This document shows positions 11,772 through 21,388 of a DNA stretch of 64,000 nt, one piece after another; positions within the stretch are counted from its first letter, which is position 1; each line of letters starts with the position of its first letter. The translations under genes and the position numbers were made by a program. This DNA comes from Auricularia sp. M13. Taxonomy: Eukaryota > Basidiomycota > Agaricomycetes > Auriculariales > Auriculariaceae. The notes beneath the pieces were generated by a model. The model was not told the origin of the DNA. It saw nothing but the letters and a program-made list of their open reading frames with translations, and ran no database searches. The stretch is taken from the NCBI GenBank assembly GCA_037042915.1, contig CM073197.1:558001-622000 (forward strand). The letters are read 5' to 3'.

Positions 11772-11782
11772 AGTTACGAAAT
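11772..11782 (-). promoter_or_regulatory. Self-primer binding site, body A
   Basis: ATTTCGTAACT, 2 nt after the LTR. It is complementary to AGTTACGAAAT at the predicted RNA start inside the LTR (perfect in body B, one mismatch in the LTR at 11785-13002). It overlaps a 9-bp stem, AACTCGAGC, TCC loop, GCTCGAGTT. Confidence 0.6.
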
Positions 11783-11784
11783 AC

Positions 11785-13002
11785 TGTTAAGCCTGCTGTG
11801 CCTTGGGGGTTTGGTTGCAAGGATAGTCGAACGTCCGGGCGCAGAGAACACTCGAACGAACAACTAGAGCCTTCGGTGCGTTATTGAGCACACCGGCTAC
11901 GTCGAGTAGCACGACCGGAGGGACCGCGAGCAGCAGAGGACTCAGACGAGTAAGTCGGGCGAGGGGAGAACCCAGAGGCGAAGTCGAGAGAGAGAGATAG
12001 AGTGTGCGAGGGGCACGACTATGTCGATTTCGAAACTGGGGAGCTAGATACAAAGTCGAGGGTCTTTTATACCTGGGGAGGTGATCCGATGTACTCGGAG
12101 TGTATCCTAGAGACGAAGGAGAGGGGGCCTCAGATCAATAGAGATCGTCGTCATCGGCCGATAGGATGAGTAAGAGCGAGTGGGTAAGGTATCGGGGGAT
12201 CGGGCGAATGACGAGAGGTGAATGGAGAACCTGACACTGCCCCCTGGTTCCAGGAGGATTCCAGGTGGAATTCCGGTGGAAAACCAGCTCCAGACAAAAT
12301 ATTTTCTAAGGGGTACAAAATTATGTTAGACATCACAAATAAGGTTCAGAGATGCACAGCCGCCTCAGGAAACATGAAAACGTTCTAGTAACCTAACCTA
12401 ACCTAACCTAACCTAACCCCTAACCTAACTTAACCTAACCTAACTCCTAACCTAACCTAACCTAACCTAACCTAACCTAACACTTAATCACAGTTTTTGA
12501 CGAATTTCCACATTGTTTCCAGTGGAATTCCACCGGAATTCGGCCATTCTGGCCCATCCGATCCAACGGTCCAGTGGAATTCCACCCAAATTCCACCTGA
12601 GGGGGTATACCATCAAAATATGGTGGATTTGTCATTCTGACACTTTTTTTGCATAGTTGCATTTTTCCACCTGGAATCCACCTGGAATTGGGGGGCACAG
12701 TCACTTACAGGGTGAATGACTAAGACGAGTGGAGCGAACCGGATATGAACACTATCGATACAGTAGGGACAAGGCGAGTTAGGTGGATGTATGCGAGTAA
12801 GGAGAGAAGCTAGAGAAGTGAGGGAGAGGTCTAGAGGTAGAGGACGATGAGGAGAACATATCCCGAGCATATGAACACGAGGGGAGATAAGCCGGGTATT
12901 CGTGAGCTTGACCGAGTTGACCGAGTTGGCCGAGTGACGTAGAATGATGCCGAGTGATGCCGAGCGCACGTGTGGTCCGCGGACCGGGGCACGGGCGTAA
13001 CA
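11785..13002 (-). repeat. Chromovirus LTR shared by bodies A and B, with MITE inside
   Basis: It begins TGTTACGCCC (minus strand, 13002) and ends AGGCTTAACA (11785). Its 1218 bp comprise about 724 bp of LTR plus a 486-bp MITE and the duplicated target. It acts as 3' LTR for body B and as 5' LTR for body A. It contains TATAAAA (minus) upstream of the predicted RNA start. Confidence 0.85.
12225..12710. mobile_element. MITE with 8-bp target duplication and internal TTAGG array
   Basis: It is flanked by GGTGAATG (12217-12224 and 12711-12718). Imperfect terminal inverted repeats match best over TGACACTGCCCCC / TGACTGTGCCCCCC and TTCCAGGWGGATTCCAGGTGG. About 100 bp of (CCTAA)n, i.e. (TTAGG)n, lies at 12390-12480. 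There is no coding capacity. The 8-bp duplication suggests a hAT-type transposase source. A second copy is at 61583-62041. Confidence 0.75.
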
Positions 13003-13004
13003 GT

Positions 13005-13014
13005 ATCCCCCTTT
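13005..13014 (-). promoter_or_regulatory. Polypurine tract of body B
   Basis: AAAGGGGGAT (minus strand) sits 2 nt before the 3' LTR, the place where plus-strand DNA synthesis is primed in LTR retroelements. The same tract adjoins the LTR of the copy at 29363. Confidence 0.6.
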
Positions 13015-13197
13015 ACGTCCTGAGCCCACGAAGGACTGCAGCAACGCAAGGTGAATACAAGAAATGCGATAGCACGCACTCGAGTCCGAATGGGGCCAAA
13101 AGATTGGGTCGGGTCGAAACGGGTCAGACGCAGATAAAAAGTGGTTGGGTCGGGAGTTGAATCGTCGAACCACTCTTGTCTTCGCCCCACAACCCAG

Positions 13198-14392
13198 ATG
13201 CCCAAGTTCGAGTCGCTCGAGGACGTCGCCAGCACGTACGACCCCAAGACCATCGGGGTCGTCATGAGGTCACTCGAGGACGACCTGACGATGGAGGCGC
13301 TGATCGCGACGCACGAGGCCACGAAGCAGACGTTCGGCGGCCTGCAGCAAGAGGCCGTCGACGAGGAGGACCTCGACGCGATCGAGGCGTTCAGCGCGCG
13401 CAGGCGCCAGGCGAAGGCCGAGATGCGCCTGGCGGCGCAGCAGTGCTTCGGGATGCTGGCCGAGCACATGGCCAAGGTCGCGGTGGACGCGGGCGCTAAG
13501 GCGGCGAAGAGCCAGGCGTCGCCGGCGAAAGTGCCGACGACGAGCACGAAGGCGCCGGCGAAGGACGCGAGGGAGACCAAGTCGCCGCCGAAGAAGCGGA
13601 AGGCCATGGAGGTTTGGGTCGAGTTACCTTTTAGGTCGATGTCGCGAAGACGGCTCGGGCGCCGCGCAAGGTCGCGCCGAAACCCGCGCTGGTCGCGGTC
13701 GTTCGCTCGCCGTCGCTCGGGGCAGGCGAGACGCTCGAGGACGACGACAAGGTCGAGGAGATCGTGAGCCCGGTGGCGCCGGCCGCGAAGCCCAAGCCGC
13801 GCGCCGGCGGCAAGTTCACGGACAGGTGGCCGGAGGTGCCGTACAGGACGCGGTTCCCGAGTAAGGTGAGTTTTTTGTCGTTCGTGTTTTGCTCGCCAGG
13901 ACTGACGTCGAGCAGTGCGAGGCTTGCGCCAAGCGCGACAGCCAGTGCATTCGGCAGCACCGGTCGAACACTTGCACCGCGTGTCATCAGACCCGGGGCA
14001 AGTGTACGCACTCGGGCAAGCCGTTCGTGCCGCGCGGCGAGAAGAGGGCGGCGTCGCCGAGTGCGTCGCCCGAGCGCCCCAAGAAGGTGCGCATCGTCGA
14101 GGGGACGACGCTGGGGACGAGGGCGGGCGAGGATCGCGCAAAGACGGCCGAGCACCGCCGGGTCGTGGAGAACCACGCCCTGTGGACGAACAATTCGGTG
14201 CACAACATCGAGAGGATGTTGTACCGGATGCTGCAGTGGCAAGCGCAGCAGTTCGGTCAGTCGATCGATGAGTCGATCGACGATCCGTTCACGAGCGAGG
14301 AGGAGGAGGAGGCCGAGGAGGAGGTCGAGGAGGAGACCGAGGAGGAGGACGAGGAAGCGGTCGAGGAAGCGACCGAGGACGCGGACGAGTAG
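13198..14392 (+). CDS. Antisense zinc-cluster protein of the chromovirus, copy B
   Basis: Encoded opposite to gag-pol, between pol and the 3' LTR. Proposed exons: 13198-13611, 13635-13865, 13916-14392 (about 373 residues). Exon 1 (MPKFESLEDVAS...) ends in a basic SPPKKRKAME nuclear-localisation-like motif. Exon 3 opens with CX2CX6CX8CX2CX6C, the spacing of fungal Zn(II)2Cys6 clusters, and ends in a long Glu/Asp tail. Intron 2 (50 nt, GTGAGT..CTGAC..CAG) is well formed. Intron 1 here is only 23 nt, too short to splice and out of frame, so this copy is probably damaged; the copy at 29559 has the original form. A TATA-like ATAAAAAG lies at 13133, 65 nt upstream of the ATG. The inferred role is DNA or chromatin binding in the nucleus, possibly in element control; no function is proven. 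Confidence 0.7.
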
Positions 14393-14513
14393 GCGATAGG
14401 ATAGAGTAGTAGCGGGTGCGACCAAAGTCGCCCAAAAATGTAATAAATGACTGTTTCTTGGAATCGGGTGAAAAGCGAGTGAGCGAAGAGATAGCGAGTG
14501 AAAAAGCGAGTGC

Positions 14514-17500
14514 TTAGATGTTTTCGAATTTCTTGAGGATCTGCTGGAACTCTTGATAACTACCGGGGGCGCTGGGATTTGCAGCATAGAAGTCTTGAAC
14601 TGCTTCTTGCGCGTGTTCGAGATTTTCTGAGCCCATCTCAGTGGTCTCGGGGTCGTCGGGAGTGCCGATGTGACCGATCCAGCGAATGCGAAAACGAAGG
14701 CGCGAGTGACGATGGTGATTGTCGATGCGTACGCTGAGTACTTCAAGCTCGTACTCTTGCTCGCCGTCGACGACGACGGGCGGAGGAGGTTCTTGACGTT
14801 GACCGGGGAACGCTTCTCGAGGGTGGGGTTCGAGTTGCGAGACGTGAAAGACCGGGTGTACGCGAGCGAGGTAGTCGGGTAGGCTGAGAGTGAACGATTG
14901 CGAGCTAGGTTGATCGACAATCGGGAACGGGCCTAGGTAGCGATCGGCGAGTTTGCGAGTGGGCTGTGTTGTCTTGATGTGCTCCAAGAGGACGTAGGCC
15001 ATGTCGCCGACCTTGAAGTCAGGCGGGGGAGTGCGTCGAGCATTCACAGATGCAGTGTAACGTTTCTGAGCGGCAGCGATCTGCTCCTTCAGGACGTCCT
15101 GCAGTTCGTGGATGTCGACAGCGAAGTCGCGGGCGCGAGCAGAGGCAACGTCGCGCTCGGGGTAGACGGAGATGTTCGGGTGAAAACCCTTGTTGGCGAA
15201 GAAAGGCGAGACACCAGTCAAGTCGTTCGGGGTGTTGTTGTACGTGAACTCGGCGAGAGGGAGTAGCTCGGACCAGTTGTCCTGCTCGTAGTTGCAGTAG
15301 AGACGGAGGTACTGCTCGAGCGTCTGGTTCGTGCGTTCGACTTGACCGTTCGCCTCCGGGTGGTGACCCAAGGTGAAGTGCATGGTCATGTTGAGGAGCG
15401 AGCCGAGTGCGCGAAAGAAGCGGGAGACGAATTCGGAGCCGCGGTCGGTAGAGACGTGCGAGGGAGCGCCATGTTTGGCGAAGACGTGGATGAGGAAGAG
15501 ACGCGCGAGTTCTTCGGAGGTGATCTTGCCCTTGGTCGGGACGAAGATACCCTGCTTCGAGAGGCGATCAATAATGACGAGGATCGCCGTGTAACCGTTG
15601 GACTCAGGGAGTTGTTCGATGAAGTCCATCGAGATCGAGTCCCAGTTGCGAAGCGGAATCGGGAGCGGTTGAAGTCGACCGTACGGCTTGTGTCGTCGAG
15701 GTTTGCTGCGCCCACAGGTGATGCAGGCCTGGACGTAGGTACGAATCGAGTCGCGCAGGTCGGGCCAGTAGTACTCGCGGGCGGCCATCTTGAGTGTCTT
15801 GTTCTGACCCGGATGGCCAGCGAGCGGGTGATCGTGCTTTTCGCGAAGGATACGAAGGCGACAATCGAGAGCGTTCGGTACGTAGATCCTGCCCTTGAAC
15901 AGCAAGAATCCATCGTCTGAGGCCGACCAGTTGATCGCGTCATCGGTGCCGAGTTTCGAGCGAATGTCGAGAGCGAGTTCGTCCGAGTCGTACGAGGCGC
16001 GAATGTCATCCCGAATGGACTGAGTGTCCATGATTGTGGCTGCGCGAAGGAAGGTCTCTTCAGCATACGTCGCGCGAAGGGAAGCGGCGAACTGTTCCGA
16101 AGTAAAAACGGGTCGGAAGTTCTGCGGGTTTGCGCTGGCGTAGCCACCATCCCCCCTTTTGAGATAGACGTCGTGGCGGCGAGTGAGAGCATCGGGTTTG
16201 CCGCTGAGTCGACCGGGTCGAAAGCGAATGAGGAGGTTGAAGGTAGAAAGGTACTCGGACCAGCGAGCTTGCCGACGAGTGAGCATCTTCGTGGTAGAGA
16301 AATACTCGAGGTTCTTGTGGTCTGTGACGACGTCTATTGGGGTCTCGACCCCTTCGAGGTAGTGTCGCCATACAGTGGAGGACATGGACATTTGAACACC
16401 CCAATTTTTTACTCCTGTAGATTTACAATTCCACAACATTGGGTAGTACCTTCCTCCCGCCAATGACATGTGTTGATGAGAAGTAGCCAAGCTTTAACTT
16501 GGTGGTGGATTCATGTCGATTGCATTACTCTGTCACGAGTTATGGTGGCAAAACTGATGTGACCATATGTGCACCACACAGCCTGCCGAATTTTATCCAA
16601 GCTAGGTACCTCTGAGACCTGTTGCACATAGGTAGATGAGAAGGTACACTACATGAATACACTCAAGGAATCTCATTTGCAGACTGCTTCATAGCTCAGA
16701 GCGCAGACAACTGTGAAACCTAGAATGTGCAAAATTTGTATGCTCTCTCAAAGACCAACTGATTAGCTTCTGGACTTTGCACTTGGGGGTCACAATGTAT
16801 GTCCATATATCTCATTGCCTGTTAGGCATCATGACCTGAGACCTCCTCCAGAGCGGATTGTGCATTGTTCAAATTTTGCCAATTCTGTGTTTTGCAGTTG
16901 TCTGCGCTCTGAGCAATGAAGCAGCATGCTACTGAGATTTCTGTACTGTATTCATGTAGTGTACCTTCTCATCTACCTATGTGCAACAGGTCTAAGAGGT
17001 ACCTAGCTTGGATAAAATTCGGCAGGCTGTGTGGTGCGCATATGGTCACATCAGTTTTGCCACCATAACTCGTGACAGAGTAATGCAATCGACATGAATC
17101 CACCACCAAGTTAAAGCTTGGCTACTTCTCATCAACACATGTCATTAGTGGGAGGAAGGTACTACCCAATGTTGTGGAATTGTAAATTTACAGGAGTAAA
17201 AAATTGGGGTGTTCAAATATCCATGTCCTCCACTGTAGTTCGAACGCCTCGAATATCGCAAGTAGCTCCTTGTCGTGCGTGTCGTAGTTGAGCTCGGTGG
17301 GAGTGAGCGTGCGCGAATGGAAAGCGACAGGGTGAACAGAGCCGTCCGGGAGGACGTGCGAGAAGATCGCCGCGATCGCGTAGTCGGAAGCGTCAGTCTC
17401 GACGACGCGAGGGAGAGCGGGATCGAAATGGTGAAGGACGGGAGCGCAAGTGAACGCCTTCTTGAGCTCGTTGAACGCAGCGAGGCATTGCGGAGTGAAG

Positions 17501-19092
17501 TTCCACGTTGCGGTCTTTCGAGTGAGACGAGTGAGCGGGACGACGATATCGGAGTAGTCGTAGATGAATCGTCGATAGAAGTTCGCGAAGCCGAGGAACG
17601 ACTGGATGTCGCGAACGTTGCGAGGAACGGGCCACTCGAGGAGGGTGGCAATCTTCTTCGGGTCCATGCTGATGCCCTCGGGGCTGATGATGTACCTGAG
17701 GTACTCGATGGTGTCAGCATGGAACTCGCACTTCTCGGGCTTACAGAAGAGGTCATTCTCCCGTAGCCGTCGAAGGACCTCTCGAACGTGTTCCTCATGC
17801 TTCGAGGGATTGTCCGAGTAGATGAGGATGTCGTCGAGGTAGACGGTGACCGTGACGTCGAGGAGGTCGGAGAAGATGTCGTTCATGAAGCGCTAGAAAG
17901 CGGCTGGAGCGTTTGTGAGACCGAAAGGCATGACGAGATACTCGTAGGTGCCGTAGCGCGTTCGAAAGGCAGTCTTCCACTCGTCGCCGGCCGCGATGCG
18001 AACGTTGCTGTATCCGACACGAAGATCGAGCTTGGTGAACTTCTTGGCGGTGCGAAGGCGGTCGAGCGTAGACGAGATGAGCAGGAGCGGGTACTTGTCC
18101 TTCCGAGTGATCCTGTTGAGCCCACGATAATCGACGCATAGGCGAAGAGAACCGTCGGCCTTCTTGACGAAGAGAACCGGGGCGCCACCCGGGGATGACG
18201 AAGAGTGAATGTGTCCTTTGCTGAGGTTATCCTGAATGTACTCCCGAAGCGCGAGTTGCTCAGGCTCGGAGAGCGGGTAGATCGGACCGGATGGGAGAGG
18301 CTTGCCTTCTTCCATGTCGATCTTGAGATCGTACGGCCGATGTTCAGGGAGTCGATTGGAGGCCTCCTTTGAGAAGACGTCGAGGAACTCGTGATAACAC
18401 TCGGGGATGCCTTCGCCGGTTTCTGAGGCCGGGTTGGCAGACGCAGAGCGAGCGGGCACCGATGGATCTCGAATGTAGATGGCCAAGACCATCGAGCCGC
18501 GAAGTCGACGAGAGGTGTCGAAGGCTGCGGCGCCGATGATCTTGATGTCGACGCGAGCAGCGGCCGCGCGAAGGGCGGTTTCGTCCATCGGCGGTTCGGG
18601 AGGCAGAGTACGTGGCGCGGGAGGAGGTGTCGACAGAGTCGGAGGATCCGAGTCGAGCGAGAACCCAGGGACGAAACCCGAGGGATCTGAGGGCGAGACA
18701 CGAGTGGGGAAAGAGATGCGGTGATGGAACCAGTCAATCCTAGGATTGTAGCGGGCCAACCAGCGGTATCCCAACACTGCAGAGCAAGTCGGATCTAGAG
18801 TGGTGAGGAGGAAGTTGATGATCATCGAAGTTCCGCAAGGGAAGCGGACGGGAAGCGACACGTATTTGGAGATAACACCGCGATAGGAGCCGTCGAAGAG
18901 CCGAAGGCGTAGCGGTTGATCGAGAGACTTTTGAGGGAGTCGAAGACTCTCGGTGAACTGAGTATCGAGGAACTGATCTTCGGAGCCGGAGTCGACGAGT
19001 GTGCGAAAGGATGGGACAGCGTCGGAGGAGAGGACGACGATGAGAGCGTCTTGATCGGTGAGCGCGGCAGCGTTCAACCGAGTGTAAGGCAT
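14514..19092 (-). pseudogene. pol: Chromovirus pol, body B (full domain set, interrupted)
   Basis: It has the same domain order as body A and is complete at the 3' side: protease, RT, RNase H, integrase (zinc domain, [36 protein letters not shown]), GPY-like region and a C-terminal chromodomain-like segment ([25 protein letters not shown]). Two lesions inactivate it. CAG has become TAG at 17893-17895, just before the RT palm (A reads QRFMNDIF). An 863-bp foldback element (16373-17235) sits in RNase H. Without the insertion the frame resumes exactly after the TA duplication. The stop is TAG/TAA-type at 14514. Confidence 0.85.
16373..17235. mobile_element. Foldback element copy 1 (863 bp)
   Basis: It is flanked by TA (16371-16372, 17236-17237) and the ends are CAGTGGAGGACATGGACAT and its complement. 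The arms are inverted repeats of roughly 370 bp each, leaving only a short middle, so the single strand can form a long hairpin. There is no coding frame. The CAGT end and TA target fit Tc1/mariner-type mobilisation. Confidence 0.85.
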
Positions 19093-19142
19093 CTTGGGCT
19101 TGACGCAGTTGGCCCTAGATGCCCGTGGGGAACTGCCCGTTA

Positions 19143-19149
19143 GTTTTTC
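19143..19149 (-). promoter_or_regulatory. Candidate -1 ribosomal frameshift site, body B
   Basis: G AAA AAC directly before the gag TAA, with pol open in the -1 frame. Same as at 9928-9934. Confidence 0.5.
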
Positions 19150-20694
19150 GCTTCCGCCGGGGCAGAAGCGGTGGCGCCCGAGGGAGCGGGAGCCGGCGTC
19201 GAGGAAGTCGCGGGTTGAGCCTTAGCGGCGCGACCCTTCGACTCGCGATTGTGAGCGGCCTTGCGGCACTCGGACGCGGTGTGGCCGGCATGGCCACAGT
19301 AGAGGCAGAGGTTGTTGTCGAGGCGACGGCGTCGTTCGGCGTCGTTGAGCTTGCCGTTCGAGTTGAGGTTCTTTGTGACGTCGTCCTTCGACTTGGTCGT
19401 GGTCTTCGAAGACGAGCGGGCCGAGGTCGAGGACTGACCCCTCGAGTTCGAGTGGTTGTTCGAGTTGCCGTTGTTGCCGTTGTTGCCGTTATTGGAGCGC
19501 GCATGGGACTTGGTGTTCGATCGGGAGCCCGATTGAGGCGTCGCGGTCGAGGTGGTCTTCTGCGCTTTGCGGGGTTCGTTCGCGTGCTCGAGAGCTTGCT
19601 CGTCCTTATCGATCCAGTAGTTGGTGTCGATGCTGAGGGCGAGCGCAGCGAGTGGCATCAGAGAAGCCGGGCGTTGAGCTACTTGAGCAGCGAAGACAGA
19701 TTTGATGCGGCGAGGGAGTCCGCGATAGAATTGCGAGGCGAGTGCAGCGTCGTCCCAGCCGAGCAGTTTGGCGTATTCGTCGAACTGGAGCTTGTAGCGG
19801 GCGACCTTGCCGTTGTCGGCCATTTGCAGTCATCGAATCTTGACTTCGGCGCGTTCGCGTTCGTTCGTGACGCCGAAGGTGATCGTGAGTTCGTTCTTGA
19901 ATTCGTTCCAGTCTTCGAGGAACTCGTAACCGGGAGGCGGATTCGGGACGAGAGGAACGTAGCCGCCCCACCATTCCTTCGCCCGACCCGAGAGATAGGT
20001 CGCGGTGAAGAGAATCTTCTCGCGGGACGTCTGGTACTTCCGAGGGTTGGCGAGGAAGTAGGTTTCGCAGTCGATGAGGAATCCGCGAAGTTTGTTGGCG
20101 TTTTCGCCATCGAATTTGTCGGGTTTGGTGGCGTCGATGCGAGAGCCGCTGTCGCGGTCGACGAAGTAGACACGAGGGATGTTGTCGTGTTGATCGTGGA
20201 ATTGTCGTTCGCGATCGACGTCCGAGTCGTAACCGTCCGACGGAGGGTCAAAGGGAGGTCCCGGGGGACCAGGAGGATCGTTATCGCCACCACCGCCCCC
20301 ACCGCCGCCACCTCTGGGAGGAGGGTTCGGAGGGTGCGAGCCGTGCGAGTGGTGCGAGTGGTGCGACGAGGGCGAGGGAGCACCTTGATGACCACCACCG
20401 CCACCGCCGCCTCCGCCGCCTCCGCCTCCACCGCCGCCACCTCCGCCGCCTCCTCCGCCACCCCCGCCGCCACGACGAGGAGGAGTCGAGCAAGAGCCGG
20501 TGCACGGGACAAGCGCGAGAGGGTGTCGAGAGCCGAGCGAGTGAGTCGAGGGATGCGAAGGCGATCGCGTCGTGTGACTTGAGGGAGGGTAGGAACCGCT
20601 CGGGTCCGCGCGTAGTGTGGACTGGGCCGGCGAGAAACGCGAGGTGTGAAGCGAGCCGGAGAGAGTGTGTTGCGAGAGGATTTCGTCATCATCG

Positions 20695-21144
20695 TAGGCC
20701 CCCGGCTTATTCCTATAGAGCATTCATCCAAAGGTCCACACATGAGGGCACTTTTGAGGCTCAACGTCCCATCCAAAAGTCCACACATGTGGACCCAATT
20801 GGGTGTAATGTCTCATCCAAAACTCCACACCATCGACCCAATTTGGGCAACGAGTATGCTATCACGACAAGCAAAACATCATGGAGAGTAAACTTTCGAG
20901 AAATAATGGGCTCAGCATCTATATATGCTTTAATTTTACAATCTCCAATGCTCATTCATGCAGCTTAAACAATCAGGGAAGTCATTGCTAGCAGTCTGAG
21001 AGCCTTCGGACTTATCGGCAACATCCGGAAAGACCCGATGTTTCATCCAAAACTCCACATCTGGCACCGAGATTGGCGATTTTGGTACTCCACACATGGG
21101 TAGCTTCCTGGATGAAGGCTCAGATGGCATAAGCCGGGGGCCTA
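20695..21144. mobile_element. MITE with perfect 16-bp inverted ends (450 bp)
   Basis: The ends TAGGCCCCCGGCTTAT are perfectly inverted. The target TCATCG is duplicated (20689-20694, 21145-21150); one further A may belong to it. Body A has the unoccupied site (near 11530-11545). The interior repeats a motif of the type CATCCAAAAGTCCACACATG several times and has no coding frame. Superfamily uncertain. Confidence 0.8.
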
Positions 21145-21375
21145 TCATCGTTCGGCAGTTGCGAGTGCCGAGATGATCTGAAGCGGCTAGTGCCTGACAT
21201 CGAGACTGATGGCGAAGGCGTAGCTGGCTGAGGAGGTTGTTGGTCGCAAAGACGAGCCTGACGACGAGCTTCGCGAAGGATAGCGTCGGGGGAGTCGAGT
21301 AGAGGATGAGGTTCTTCCTGGTTTCTTCTGAGATTCTGTCGAGTCCCAAAGGCCATACAACTCGAGCGGAGCTCG

Positions 21376-21386
21376 AGTTACGAAAT
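21376..21386 (-). promoter_or_regulatory. Self-primer binding site, body B
   Basis: ATTTCGTAACT starts 2 nt after the 5' LTR and is a perfect 11-nt complement of AGTTACGAAAT at 21641-21631 in the LTR, 34 nt downstream of TATAAAA (21675-21669). It lacks the TGG start expected of a tRNA-binding site. Confidence 0.65.
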
Positions 21387-21388
21387 AC

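Larger units (their letters stand above)
19140..21356 (-). pseudogene. gag: Chromovirus gag, body B (MITE insertion and stop)
   Basis: MAFGTRQNLRR starts at 21356. A 450-bp MITE plus 6-bp duplication interrupts the frame at 21144-20689; because 456 is divisible by 3 and the target is restored on excision, the ancestral frame stays aligned. The frame runs through a poly-Gly tract and the capsid-like core, then meets a CGA to TGA stop at 19832-19830 (body A has CGA CGA here). It resumes at MADNGKVARY and ends with the CCHC knuckle CLYCGHAGHTASEC and TAA 19140-19142. Apart from these two lesions the coding sequence is open, so it is the better template for the family. Confidence 0.8.

Noticed and set aside
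12390-12480. Telomere or chromosome end
   Set aside because: The CCTAA array lies inside a MITE with clear ends and a second copy elsewhere, so it is interstitial.
19119-20582. Long plus-strand frame of 487 codons opposite gag
   Set aside because: It is the antisense shadow of the Gly/Arg-rich gag region; its copy opposite body A is broken at other places and has no domain.
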